Assembly (NCBI RefSeq): GCF_050402865.1
Contig: NZ_BAABMF010000001.1
Coordinates: 372,001 to 436,000, forward strand
From: Clostridium_AF sediminicola
GTDB lineage: Bacteria > Bacillota > Clostridia > Clostridiales > Clostridiaceae
Reading direction: 5' to 3'
Length of the DNA: 64,000 bases
Shown: one piece after another, positions 18,216-26,855 of the stretch
How positions within the stretch are numbered: the first letter of the stretch is position 1
Layout: every line of letters begins with the position of its first letter
Made by a program: the position numbers and the translations under genes
Notes under the pieces: model-generated
Told to the model about the DNA's origin: nothing
What the model saw: the letters and a program-made list of their open reading frames with translations, nothing else
Databases searched by the model: none

Positions 18216-18696
18216 CTTTATCACCTCTGTATTCTTCAATAATTTCCTTTATCTTTTTAGGTGTCATTTTGCCATAGTATTTACCATTAATCATCATTAC
18301 AGGTGCTAGTGCGCAGGCACCCAAACAACCAACTGTTTCAAGAGTAAACATTCCATCCTCAGTTGTTTCTTCTACTTTTATTTTCAAAACTTTTTCTAAT
18401 TCACAAATTATTGAAAAAGACCCTCTAACATGACATGCCGTTCCATCACAAACAGTAATAATATTTTTACCTTTTGGATTTAAACTTAAAGCCTTATAAA
18501 AAGTAGCCATCCCATAAAGCTTACTTAAAGGCATGTCCAGGTATTCCGAAATAAGATTTAAAGCCTCTTCTGGAATATAGTTATACTCTTTTTGAAAATC
18601 CTGAAGAATTGCTAATGAATGTCTCTTCTCATTCGGGTATCTTTCAACAATTTTTTTCATATTAGCTAAAGTCATATTTTTATCACATTCAGACAT
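18205..18696 (-). CDS. NuoE-like 2Fe-2S subunit
   Basis: This 163-residue thioredoxin-fold 2Fe-2S protein has the typical helices (RHSLAILQDFQKEYNYIPEE) and cluster cysteines in CDGTACHVRGS and ETVGCLGACALAPVMMIN. The ATG at 18696 is chosen because AAGGGGTG precedes it by eight bases; an upstream ATG at 18753 lies inside repeat DNA. It overlaps the NuoF-like gene by about 11 bases. It relays electrons with NuoF in NADH-linked hydrogenases and bifurcating enzymes. Confidence 0.9.
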   Translation of the reverse strand: MSECDKNMTLANMKKIVERYPNEKRHSLAILQDFQKEYNYIPEEALNLISEYLDMPLSKLYGMATFYKALSLNPKGKNIITVCDGTACHVRGSFSIICELEKVLKIKVEETTEDGMFTLETVGCLGACALAPVMMINGKYYGKMTPKKIKEIIEEYRGDKGGK

Positions 18697-18753
18697 TTTG
18701 AATTCACCCCTTATTTTGCAGTTTACAGTTGACAGGTTTAAAAAAGAAATCAT

Positions 18754-18840
18754 CTCAGTGTAGGCTTAAGAATTAGCTCTACTTTTCTTTCAAAGAATGA
18801 TTCCTTATTCTTTAAAAAAATTAGTAGAGCTAATTTTTGA
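18754..18840 (-). other. Conserved palindromic 5' element (copy C)
   Basis: A long imperfect hairpin (aattagctctact 18771-18783 with agtagagctaatt 18823-18835) lies in the AOR-nuoE gap. Its 3' half closely matches the element at 54497-54595 (TTTGAAAGAAAAGTAG, then CTAATT, TAAGCC and CTGAGA), and its paired arms differ in a compensated way. Inside it, AAATTAG-CTCTA-CTAATTT followed by T could form a competing intrinsic terminator. It may be a structured attenuator or a MITE. Confidence 0.55.
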
Positions 18841-18908
18841 TTATTTCTTTAACTCACACCTTATACCTTCAACTTTTATAGGAAATCCATAGTGAAACTT
18901 AGTTTAAT

Positions 18909-20717
18909 TTAGTAATTTATTGATAATTCTTCTAACTTCTCTTTAGTTGGGATACTATCTTCTCCCCAGCCTCTTCCTTTATAATATTCTGAAAGCATTA
19001 TATCTAATTGATTAACCATGCCTTTTGCTGGTCCTTCTGGTAATGGTTCATTTAATAATCTAGGAGGTAATGTATCATCAGCTTTTGTAAATCCTGCTTT
19101 TAGATTCCACATTTTTTCTAGATTCCATATTCTCTCACCAATTTTCAAAATCTCTTCATCACTGCAATCCCAACCTAAACCTGCTTTTATCTGTGCTGCC
19201 ACTTCTGGCAAACCAAGAGCAAAAGTTGTAAATAAACACATTCCTGAAGAATCTACAACAGCAGTTAAATCTTGGAATATTTTCAACCATGTAGCCTTAT
19301 CATCAGTAACATGAGGATCTAACTTTTGAGGTAGACCAAGTATTTCAGGTGAAATTAAGTATCCTCTAACATGACATCCACCACGGTTAGATGTAGCATA
19401 GTTTAAACCTATACCTTGAATTGCTCTTGCATCATAAGCAGGCATCTCTTGTTTTTTAACAGTCATTGATAAGTCAGCACGTCCATATAACTCTCCCAAT
19501 CTATAAGAACCTAGAGCAATTTTATCTCCAAAACCTTCTCTAAGTGCAGTCATCTTAGTAATCTCTGCTAAAACATCTGCATTACCAAACTTTAAGTCTA
19601 CGCCTGCCTCTTCTTTAGTTATAATTCCTTTATCAAATAATTCCATAGCACAGGCAATAGTAGATCCTAAAGTAATTGGGTCCATACCATATTCATTACA
19701 CATAAAATTGGCATTACAAACTGCATCTATTTTTCCAATACCACAATCAGCACCTAATGACCACGCTGCTTCATACTCAGGCCCTTCACCCATACCTTTA
19801 TATTTTCCATCAGGTATTTTTGTAATTCTTCCGCAACCTATAGAGCAAGCAAAACATCCTTTTGGCTTAACTTCTAGCTGTTCATTCATGCCCTCTCCGC
19901 TAATAGCCTCAGCTTCTTCAAATATTCCTCCATCTCTCCAGTTTCTTGTTGGTAGAGCACCATTTTCATTTAATATATTAACAAGTATTTGAGTTCCATA
20001 AGTTCTTAGTCCTTGTCCTGTAACAGGATGTGCTTTTAACTTAGCTCTAGCATCTTCAAATTTATCCATAAATGCCTTTGGATTTGATACTTTTATAGAG
20101 CCTGAACCTTTTACAACAAATGCTTTAAGATTTTTGCTTCCCATTACAGCACCTAGTCCAGATCTACCAGCTGCTCTATGTTTATCATTCATAACAGTTG
20201 CATATAATACCAATTTTTCACCAGCTGGTCCAATACAAGCAACTTTTGCATTCATATCAGTCTCTTCTAATAATTCATCTGTTGTTTCATAAACAGTTTT
20301 TCCCCATAAATGCTCAGCACTCCTAATCTCTATCTCGGAATCCTTTACATACAGATATACAGGTTTTTCAGCTTTTCCTTCAAATATTACTCCATCATAT
20401 CCTGCAAACTTTAATTCTGGTCCAAAATATCCACCAGAGTTTGAAGCACCAATAGTTCCTGTTAAAGGTGCTTTGGTAATAACTTCATATCTTCCTCCAG
20501 AAGAAGCCAAAGTTCCAGTCAATGGGCCTGTCAAGAAAATAAGTTTATTTTCTGCTGAGAAAGCATCTACTTTCGGATCTACCTCATCACACATCATCTT
20601 AGTACCTAATCCTCTAGCTCCAAGATAAAGGTTGGCATCTTCCATGTTCAATGGTTCAGTTGTTATATTTCCATTACTTAAATTAACGCGAATAAGTTTT
20701 CCAATCCATCCATACAT
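18909..20717 (-). CDS. aor: Tungsten-containing aldehyde:ferredoxin oxidoreductase
   Basis: This 602-residue AOR-family enzyme oxidises aldehydes to acids (or the reverse) with a tungstopterin cofactor and ferredoxin-type electrons. The N-terminal domain reads YGWIGKLIRVNLSNG and RGLGTKMMCDEVDP. The 4Fe-4S cluster motif is CFACSIGCGR, and the pterin/cluster motif DSSGMC is in the C-terminal domain. The length is right for the family. It starts one base inside the stop of the ferredoxin-like gene. The NuoE/F/G-like genes follow in the same direction, and a riboswitch-like leader precedes the unit. Confidence 0.93.
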   Translation of the reverse strand: MYGWIGKLIRVNLSNGNITTEPLNMEDANLYLGARGLGTKMMCDEVDPKVDAFSAENKLIFLTGPLTGTLASSGGRYEVITKAPLTGTIGASNSGGYFGPELKFAGYDGVIFEGKAEKPVYLYVKDSEIEIRSAEHLWGKTVYETTDELLEETDMNAKVACIGPAGEKLVLYATVMNDKHRAAGRSGLGAVMGSKNLKAFVVKGSGSIKVSNPKAFMDKFEDARAKLKAHPVTGQGLRTYGTQILVNILNENGALPTRNWRDGGIFEEAEAISGEGMNEQLEVKPKGCFACSIGCGRITKIPDGKYKGMGEGPEYEAAWSLGADCGIGKIDAVCNANFMCNEYGMDPITLGSTIACAMELFDKGIITKEEAGVDLKFGNADVLAEITKMTALREGFGDKIALGSYRLGELYGRADLSMTVKKQEMPAYDARAIQGIGLNYATSNRGGCHVRGYLISPEILGLPQKLDPHVTDDKATWLKIFQDLTAVVDSSGMCLFTTFALGLPEVAAQIKAGLGWDCSDEEILKIGERIWNLEKMWNLKAGFTKADDTLPPRLLNEPLPEGPAKGMVNQLDIMLSEYYKGRGWGEDSIPTKEKLEELSINY

Positions 20718-21196
20718 TATTTTCCCGCCTCCTCAAATAAAGCTTTAAATTTATCGGCCACAATTTTTTTCTTATCAAGCTCTGAAGGAGTTGGTTCTTT
20801 AAATTCTAATGCTCCGGCAGGACATAATTTAACACAATAAGGATTTCCTCCGCAAAGATCACATTTTACAACTTTTTGTTGTTCAAAATTATAACTCATA
20901 TTTCCAAAAGGACAAGCGCTTATACACATCTTACATCCGATACATTTTTTCTCATCAACAAGAACAATTCCATCTTCATTTTTGTAAATTGCACCTGTAG
21001 TACATACTTTCATACATGCTGGGTCGTCGCATTGCAAACAAGTAATAGGTACTGAAACTGCTGCTTTTTCATACTGGAATACAGTAATTGCTGCATTTTG
21101 AGGATTAAATGCTTCTGTTTTAGAAAAAGAACAAGCTATTTCACAAGTTCTACAACTAATACATTTTTCTGGTGAAATCATTAATACTTTAGCCAT
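20717..21196 (-). CDS. Polyferredoxin-like AOR electron-transfer subunit
   Basis: This 159-residue protein has four 4Fe-4S cluster motifs (CISCRTCEIACS, CLQCDDPACMKVC, CIGCKMCISACPFG, CDLCGGNPYCVKLC) in the arrangement of DMSO-reductase/HycB-type subunits. The stop and the AOR start share one base, so the two proteins are translationally coupled. It should carry electrons between AOR and ferredoxin or the NuoF-like flavoprotein. The start at 21196 has AAAGGTGATT upstream. Confidence 0.9.
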   Translation of the reverse strand: MAKVLMISPEKCISCRTCEIACSFSKTEAFNPQNAAITVFQYEKAAVSVPITCLQCDDPACMKVCTTGAIYKNEDGIVLVDEKKCIGCKMCISACPFGNMSYNFEQQKVVKCDLCGGNPYCVKLCPAGALEFKEPTPSELDKKKIVADKFKALFEEAGK

Positions 21197-21356
21197 TTTC
21201 CGCTAATCACCTTTATATAGAGATTCCTGTTCAACTAGCTATTTCTACATGTACAGAATTCCTTGATACGTGAGAATTTTGGCCATGTACGAACAAAGTT
21301 TCACAACATATTCTCTTTAAGGTGTCAGCTAACACCTCCCTTTATTTGGTTTTCGA

Positions 21357-21441
21357 ACAACTCCTTTGCACAATGGCAGGCATAAAAATTACTCTTTATA
21401 CCCTAACGTCTCTTGAGCCTTTTTAAGGTTCTAAGAGATCG
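21357..21441 (-). ncRNA. Riboswitch-like leader of the AOR operon (copy L1)
   Basis: On the minus strand a 5' hairpin (CTCTT...AAGAG, 21433-21437 with 21410-21414) is followed by GACGTTAGGGTAT and a second hairpin (GGTATAAA 21395-21402 with TTTATGCC 21379-21386). A single strand ending GCAAAGGAG comes next. The same order and sequence occur at 31135-31232. It lies 160-245 bases upstream of the ferredoxin-like start, and a TATAAT (21485-21490) lies just upstream. A near-palindrome, aggtgttagctgacacct, follows at about 21320-21337. A Moco/Tuco riboswitch is my leading guess; I could not match it to the published consensus from memory. Confidence 0.6.
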
Positions 21442-21693
21442 GAGTTATTTGGCTAAAATATTTTTCCGATTATATTCTATTACCATTATAACATATTTTA
21501 TCCATTTTTACTTATTGATTGGTTATACCATAAAAAGTAATTTAGTTGAACTTCAATCGCAATATGAATTGTCAGAATTTTTCAATCTGCAATATATAGC
21601 ATCAGAACGAATCAATTTACATAGTATTATCTATATGATTTTTAATAGATAATTATTAATTTTTTATTCTAATTATATATCTCTTATTCAAAT

Positions 21694-21722
21694 AAAAACT
21701 ACACACCCTGTATGTAGTTTTT
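21694..21722 (-). terminator. Intrinsic terminator of the ECF/cofactor operon
   Basis: A 10-bp inverted repeat (aaaaactaca / tgtagttttt) overlaps the MoaD-like stop and, on the minus strand, ends in T-rich sequence. It closes the twelve-gene unit. Confidence 0.75.
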
Positions 21723-21945
21723 AACCGCCCCCAACTGGTGGGAACATAGATATAACGTCTCCATCCTCGAGTTTCCTTTCAACACTTCCATCTCGTCCAT
21801 TAATTAATAGAATAGCTACTTCATCTTTTCCAATATCTAATTTTTTCAAAACATCCTCAACGGTAGTATTCTCTTCAAAGTCTAAGAATTGCTTTTTCTC
21901 TCGTCCCTGTCTAAATGTTGCAAACAACCTTATTTCGATTTTCAA
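21721..21945 (-). CDS. moaD: MoaD/ThiS-like sulfur-carrier protein
   Basis: This 74-residue ubiquitin-like protein ends in the diglycine tail FPPVGGG required for adenylation and thiocarboxylation. MoaD donates sulfur to molybdopterin synthase; paralogues occur beside tungsten AOR genes. It follows the ThiF-like gene, whose product would activate this tail, after a 121-base gap containing a hairpin (ggaaacc...aaggaaatcc region around 21993-22015). It is the last gene of the unit. Confidence 0.85.
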   Translation of the reverse strand: MKIEIRLFATFRQGREKKQFLDFEENTTVEDVLKKLDIGKDEVAILLINGRDGSVERKLEDGDVISMFPPVGGG

Positions 21946-22066
21946 TATTTCACCCCCTATTCTAATTAATAGGAATTAAGAATTCACGATTATGGAAACC
22001 TTTCGCAAGGAAATCCGACTTAATTTTGAATTATTCATTATCGATAATTCTCTTATTTTTTATAGA

Positions 22067-22759
22067 TTATTTTAAATCAATAATTTGCTGCTCCATATCT
22101 AAAAAATCTATCACTAGAAGCTTATTTCTAAGAGTAACACCTTTATTTAAAATTACCTTTACTGCTTCTGACGCTTCTATAGATGCAATATTTGCTGCAA
22201 CAAAAGATAAGTTCCCTAATGTCACCTCCATACCTTTATCTATTCCTTCTTTATAAATCTTACGTAATGTTCCATCTCCAGGGTATATTGTTGCTACTTG
22301 ACCATACCAGCCACCAATACTTCCATGTACAAGAGGAATATTGGCTTTTTCACATAATTTATCTAAAAGCAACCTAGTTTTAATACTGTCTAATGCATCA
22401 ATTACAACATCATGATTATTTATTATATCCATACCATTGGTTTCAGTTAGCATTTCTGGAATAGCAATAACTTTTATCTCTGAATTAACCTTACTCATTC
22501 TATTTTTCGCTATTAAAGCTTTGTTAAATCCTATAGATTCTTCATCTGATAAAAGTTGCCTGTTTAAATTCGATATATCAAATGTATCACCATCAACAAC
22601 AGTAATTAGACCAATGCCTATCCTAGCCAAAGTTTCAATAATGTAACCACCTAAACCTCCACAACCTATGATACAAACACTACTGTTTTTTAATACAATA
22701 TTCTCTTCTCTTGTAATAGAATTCTGATTTCTTGAATATCTCTCTATAGCAACCACCAC
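22067..22759 (-). CDS. HesA/MoeB/ThiF-family adenylyltransferase
   Basis: This 230-residue E1-like enzyme has the nucleotide-binding loop CIIGCGGLGGYIIETLAR, the VVDGDTFDISNLNRQLL segment and DVVIDALDSIKTRLLL, all diagnostic of MoeB/ThiF. It lacks the C-terminal rhodanese domain and shows no CxxC zinc pairs that I can see. It should adenylate the diglycine tail of the MoaD-like protein encoded next. The GTG start lies 16 bases inside the end of the kinase-like gene. Confidence 0.88.
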   Translation of the reverse strand: MVVAIERYSRNQNSITREENIVLKNSSVCIIGCGGLGGYIIETLARIGIGLITVVDGDTFDISNLNRQLLSDEESIGFNKALIAKNRMSKVNSEIKVIAIPEMLTETNGMDIINNHDVVIDALDSIKTRLLLDKLCEKANIPLVHGSIGGWYGQVATIYPGDGTLRKIYKEGIDKGMEVTLGNLSFVAANIASIEASEAVKVILNKGVTLRNKLLVIDFLDMEQQIIDLK

Positions 22760-23406
22760 TTCTTTCTTTTACTTCTTCTCTCTTGGATTTTCTCCAACTC
22801 ATCTTTTATATTTTGATTTAATTCTTTATGTTTTAACTTTTTTTCTTTCGTTAAATACTGAATCACTTTTTCTATCACAGAGTTTTTGAAATTGGTAAAA
22901 CAAGGGTCATATGTTAGATAGAAAGCAATAATCTCAGCTATATCCTCTCTTTTTCTGTCTTTTGTTATGTCTTCAAAATCAATTCCATAAATCTCTCCAT
23001 CTTTAATTATAAAATTTCTAAAATTAATATCATTTAAATAGAATTTCTCTTTTTTCACAAAATCCAATTTATAAAAATCCTCAATCCATTTATATAAAGC
23101 TATAATTAAGTTAGCTGAGTCCATTTCAGCTTTTTTATTATTTTTTTCTTCTAATAATTCTAATTCTTCCAATAAAGTTGTTCCCTCAACATATTGAAGA
23201 AATATAGTTTTACTACCATCTTTATAAGATATTAAACGTGGTACATTTATAAAGTTATTTTTATTTTCTTGTAATTTAAGATAAAAATTCTTTTCTAGAT
23301 TAAAAGAATTTTCTTTAGAGTGAACTTTATAAATATACTTCTCCTTCTTAATTTTAACTAAACTAACCTTGTTTCTTTTAGAGTGAAAATCTTTAATTTT
23401 CACCAT
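22744..23406 (-). CDS. Protein-kinase-like/phosphotransferase-fold protein
   Basis: This 220-residue protein has a likely N-lobe lysine in EKYIYKVHSK, a hinge region KTIFLQYVEGTTLLEEL, a catalytic-loop-like segment YLNDINFRNFIIKDG and a DFG-like GIDFED. The loop has Asn where most kinases have His (HGD...N). The basic C-terminal tail is RSKRKKWW. The fold resembles RIO, Bud32 or LPS kinases. It overlaps both MobB and ThiF-like genes (14 and 16 bases), so it belongs to cofactor maturation or transport. The substrate is unknown. Confidence 0.6.
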   Translation of the reverse strand: MVKIKDFHSKRNKVSLVKIKKEKYIYKVHSKENSFNLEKNFYLKLQENKNNFINVPRLISYKDGSKTIFLQYVEGTTLLEELELLEEKNNKKAEMDSANLIIALYKWIEDFYKLDFVKKEKFYLNDINFRNFIIKDGEIYGIDFEDITKDRKREDIAEIIAFYLTYDPCFTNFKNSVIEKVIQYLTKEKKLKHKELNQNIKDELEKIQERRSKRKKWWLL

Positions 23407-24148
23407 AACCTAGCTCAATCTCTATCTTAGAATTTTCCTTATAACCTTCTAACTCGCCTACAACAGCTAAAACGGAGTTTCTTACAAGTTTTTCCACAAA
23501 AGGAACCATAGTGATTTCTTTGCCGTCTATTTTTACGGAAACTCTGTCATTGCTTAGTTTGCAGTCAGTTCTGTGCTTTTCTCCTTTAATAATCATTTCG
23601 CACATCTTTCTGCAATTATATCCACATTCATTGCAACACTTTTCATCAAAATCAGGCAATAACTCAAAAGTATTCTCTTCAATGAAATCCACTAATTTTT
23701 CTATATCATCCATAGCACTTAGAGCTTTTATCTCTTTATATTCCTGAATTCTGTCAGCAATTTTACCGGATATAAGAAAAGTACTGTAATCTAGCCTATC
23801 TTCAATATCTTGCTCTTTTACAGCAGTTATGATTTTTGGAGCATTTATATCTCTAACACCCTCTAATACTACATAATCATAATCATAGTATTTTAATATA
23901 TCATAGATATTTAATTTTTCTTGAAATAAAATATCTGTCTCGTAAAACCCTCTTGCTGTTACTAGCTGAGAACCTGCCACCTTATGTCTATGTGTATTTG
24001 AAGCATCAGTATCAATTTCAAACTTTTCATAATGAATATCCTTTACACTTCCTACAGTGTAATTTCTCTTTCTCAGTTCTTTTATTATTTTTTCAATGGT
24101 AGTAGTTTTTCCTGATTGTGTATACCCTATAACTGAAAAAACCTTCAT
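23393..24148 (-). CDS. mobB: MobB-like molybdopterin-guanine dinucleotide protein with Fe-S domain
   Basis: This 251-residue P-loop protein (GYTQSGKTTTIEKII) has the MobB patterns VGSVKDIHYEKFEID, DASNTHRHKVAGS and YVVLEGVRD. MobB binds GTP and assists the attachment of GMP to molybdopterin. After residue about 175 there is an added cysteine-rich domain (CCNECGYNCRKMCEMIIKG...DC), likely a metal or Fe-S site, as in several clostridial MobB fusions. It overlaps the kinase-like gene by 14 bases. Its presence ties the ECF system to pterin-cofactor biology. Confidence 0.88.
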   Translation of the reverse strand: MKVFSVIGYTQSGKTTTIEKIIKELRKRNYTVGSVKDIHYEKFEIDTDASNTHRHKVAGSQLVTARGFYETDILFQEKLNIYDILKYYDYDYVVLEGVRDINAPKIITAVKEQDIEDRLDYSTFLISGKIADRIQEYKEIKALSAMDDIEKLVDFIEENTFELLPDFDEKCCNECGYNCRKMCEMIIKGEKHRTDCKLSNDRVSVKIDGKEITMVPFVEKLVRNSVLAVVGELEGYKENSKIEIELGYGEN

Positions 24149-24221
24149 AATAACATCACCAACCTTCTTCTAAATCACGATTTATAGTGTTAGCACTACC
24201 GCGCAGTGTCTCATATATCTA

Positions 24222-24950
24222 TCATCTATAAAAACTAACTGCTATTCCTAAACTTATTAAAATACTAATAAACATAAATATATAATCTTTATTTTTTAAT
24301 TTCAATGTTAATATGCTAGTTCTTGTATTATAAGCTCTAAATGCTCTTGCCTCTATAGACATTGAAAGTTTTTGTGCTTTTGTAAAAGTACCAACCACCA
24401 CTGGGGTAAATATATAAGAATATAGCTGCACTTTTTCTCTCAATTTTAAAGCTTTTATATCTATACCCCTTAGATTTATTGCAGTCATGGCATCCTTCAT
24501 TTCTTCTATAAAAATAGGCAAAAATTTTATACCAATGGATACCATAAAAGCTAAATCATAAGGAAGCTTCCATTGAACTAGTCCTTGTATGATTTCTCTA
24601 GAGTTTGATGTGGCAAGTATACTTCCAGAAAGAATTATTATAAAAATTCTCATAAAAAACTCTATACCTTTTATAAGCCCTACATCAGTTATTATTTTAA
24701 AATTATATATACCAATAAGAACATTACCATCATTGATAAAAAGGCTTTGCATAATAACAATACCTACTAGTATATAAATCATCTTTCTGAGTTTCTTAAT
24801 CACAAAAAAAATATTACTTTTGAAAATTTGACCAGCCAAAATCGAAAGTAAGAGAATTGCAGTTAAATAGTACATATCTTGTATCAAAACGGCTAATGTT
24901 GAAATACAGATAACAATTACAATCTTTGTTCTAGGATCCACATCTCTCAT
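24222..24950 (-). CDS. ecfT: ECF transporter transmembrane protein EcfT
   Basis: This roughly 242-residue membrane protein has five to six hydrophobic segments and the two coupling-helix arginine motifs of EcfT (AINLRGIDIKALK and MSIEARAFRAYNTR) that contact the EcfA ATPases. I choose the ATG at 24950 (MRDVDPRTK), matching the usual HxLDPRTK start; one at 24968 is also possible. It overlaps the upstream EcfA gene. It forms the shared energising module with the two EcfA proteins and the S component at 28319-28888. Confidence 0.9.
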   Translation of the reverse strand: MRDVDPRTKIVIVICISTLAVLIQDMYYLTAILLLSILAGQIFKSNIFFVIKKLRKMIYILVGIVIMQSLFINDGNVLIGIYNFKIITDVGLIKGIEFFMRIFIIILSGSILATSNSREIIQGLVQWKLPYDLAFMVSIGIKFLPIFIEEMKDAMTAINLRGIDIKALKLREKVQLYSYIFTPVVVGTFTKAQKLSMSIEARAFRAYNTRTSILTLKLKNKDYIFMFISILISLGIAVSFYR

Positions 24951-25626
24951 CTTTAAAAATTCTCCCATCTCTTAATTCAATAATTCTTTTTGAATGTTTA
25001 TCTACAAAATCAATATCGTGACTTATCATTAAAACTCCTATGCCTTTGGCATTTATATCTTGTAGAGTTTGGCTGAGTTGCTCTTTTCTTTTTTTATCTA
25101 ATCCAGTTGTAGGTTCGTCCAAGATCAAATATTTAGGATCATTTAGAAAAATCGTTCCTAATGCTAGTCTCTGCCTTTCCCCTTGACTTAAAGTATGACA
25201 CTTAGATTCTTTTAAGTGTTCCAAATCAAACTCTTTTAAGATTTTTTCAGTTTTTCTCTGTATAGTGTCTTTATCCACTTTGTTAAATCTCATTGCAAAT
25301 TGAAGTTCATCATAAACATTGGCTGCGAATATTTGCATAGATGGATTTTGAAACAAGTAACCGATTTTCTTTCCTATATAGGCTAATGTCAATTCTTTAA
25401 TATTTCTATCATCTACAAAAATTTTACCCTTGTTAAATTCTAAAATACCTGTTATAAGCTTTCCTAAAGTTGTTTTCCCGCTTCCGTTAGGCCCAATCAA
25501 AGAAACAAATTCCTCTTTTTTTAGCCCTAAGGTTATATCCTCTATTACATTTTTTTTTCTGTATTTAAAGTGGAGATTCTCTACTCTTATAAACTCTTTT
25601 TCTGGATTTTTCCCATAATTATGCAC
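24931..25626 (-). CDS. ecfA: ECF transporter ATP-binding protein EcfA (second)
   Basis: This 231-residue ABC ATPase has Walker A GPNGSGKTT, signature LSQGERQRLALG and Walker B LILDEPTTGLD. It shares one base with the preceding EcfA gene and overlaps EcfT by about 20 bases, so the three are translationally coupled. It hydrolyses ATP to drive vitamin or cofactor uptake. Confidence 0.92.
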   Translation of the reverse strand: MHNYGKNPEKEFIRVENLHFKYRKKNVIEDITLGLKKEEFVSLIGPNGSGKTTLGKLITGILEFNKGKIFVDDRNIKELTLAYIGKKIGYLFQNPSMQIFAANVYDELQFAMRFNKVDKDTIQRKTEKILKEFDLEHLKESKCHTLSQGERQRLALGTIFLNDPKYLILDEPTTGLDKKRKEQLSQTLQDINAKGIGVLMISHDIDFVDKHSKRIIELRDGRIFKDERCGS

Positions 25627-26318
25627 TAAATATCCCCTTTAACTCTAGATAGAACTCCTCTTTCTAGTTTATAAACCTTATCTACTATATCTAAGTTTTC
25701 TTCCTCATGTTCTACCATTATTATAGTTTTACCTTGTTCTTTTAACTTTGAAATTGCTCTCTTCATGAGTTTTTTACCCTTTTCATCAACTTGAGACATG
25801 CATTCATCTAAAATCAGAATATTTATACCCAAAATCAATACAGAGGCCGCTACTATTAATTGCTTTTCTCCACCAGATAAATCTCTGGGATTTCTCCCTC
25901 TAAGGCGTTGTATATCTAATAGCTCAGTTATATCATCCATTCTTTTTAATATTTCACTTTTTTCCACACACAAATTCTCAGAACTAAAGGCTATCTCATC
26001 CTCTACATTTGAAAAAACTATTTGTGTATCAGGATCTTGAAAAACCGTTCCTATCATAGTAGCAACCTGTTCAACCTCTAATTCACTAATATTTTTTCCA
26101 TCTATCAAAACTTCTCCAGAAAAATCTCCATTGTATCTTTTGGGAATTATTCCGTTTATACAATACATAAGGCTAGTTTTACCACAACCACTTAACCCTG
26201 TAATTGCGATAACCTCACCTTTACCTATCTTAAGATTGATTCCATTTAATATGTAATCTTTGCTGCTTTTATATTTAAATTTCAAATTATTAATTTTCAC
26301 TGGATAGTTTTCATTCAT
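25626..26318 (-). CDS. ecfA: ECF transporter ATP-binding protein EcfA (first)
   Basis: This 230-residue ABC ATPase has Walker A GLSGCGKTS, signature LSGGEKQLIVAAS and Walker B ILILDECMSQVD. The Walker B ECM in place of EPT is unusual and may mark the degenerate partner of the heterodimer. The gene follows the sulfite-oxidase-fold-like gene by nine bases and shares a base with the next EcfA. Confidence 0.92.
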   Translation of the reverse strand: MNENYPVKINNLKFKYKSSKDYILNGINLKIGKGEVIAITGLSGCGKTSLMYCINGIIPKRYNGDFSGEVLIDGKNISELEVEQVATMIGTVFQDPDTQIVFSNVEDEIAFSSENLCVEKSEILKRMDDITELLDIQRLRGRNPRDLSGGEKQLIVAASVLILGINILILDECMSQVDEKGKKLMKRAISKLKEQGKTIIMVEHEEENLDIVDKVYKLERGVLSRVKGDI

Positions 26319-26327
26319 AGAAATCTC

Positions 26328-26855
26328 CTATTTAGCGTCAGCAGATAATGCATACTTACACCAATACTGACTAAATTGATCTTTGCTGATTATTATTTGG
26401 TAAGGACCTTTTCCACCTTCTTCTTTAGTACCAATTGCTTCTCCTTCTTTCATGAATGCTACATACACATTATCATCTTCAAGGACCTTTTTTATCTCAA
26501 CTGATGTAGCATAACCATCAGCCGCTGTCATAACAACTGCCTCTTTTCCATCTAAAGAAACACCTGCATCTTGGAATAAATTCTTTAGCAATACACCAGT
26601 GTATTCATATTCAATTGGATCCTTACCATTTTTCTTTAGATTTGCTTTAAATTTTGTCTCACCTAACCCTCTTACCTCTTCCATATTATATTTTTTAATC
26701 TCTTCTCCATTATTCATGACTATAAATATTGAATCATTATTTAATGTCTTTTTTTCTTCAACAGCATCCTTATTTAGAAAGGCAAACACTGCAATTATAA
26801 CTACCAATGCACCTACAATTGAAGCTAAAATAGTCTTATTCTTACTCATCTTCAT
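26328..26855 (-). CDS. Membrane-anchored single SUOX-fold-like domain protein
   Basis: This 175-residue exported protein has an N-terminal membrane anchor (ILASIVGALVVIIAVFAFL). Its domain resembles the molybdopterin-binding (sulfite-oxidase, PF00174-type) fold: EYEYTGVLLKNLFQDAG, AVVMTAADGYATSVEIKKV and EEGGKGPYQIIISKDQFSQYW. The ADGY motif recurs in the 28983-30542 and 26842-28344 proteins. No catalytic molybdenum-ligand cysteine is at the usual place (one Cys near the C-terminus), so a binding rather than a redox role is likely. It overlaps the phosphodiesterase gene by 14 bases and precedes EcfA. Confidence 0.7.
   Translation of the reverse strand: MKMSKNKTILASIVGALVVIIAVFAFLNKDAVEEKKTLNNDSIFIVMNNGEEIKKYNMEEVRGLGETKFKANLKKNGKDPIEYEYTGVLLKNLFQDAGVSLDGKEAVVMTAADGYATSVEIKKVLEDDNVYVAFMKEGEAIGTKEEGGKGPYQIIISKDQFSQYWCKYALSADAK

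Noticed and set aside
21413..21652. 79-codon plus-strand frame
   Set aside because: Overlaps the leader RNA and promoter of the AOR unit, has no ribosome site and no domain.
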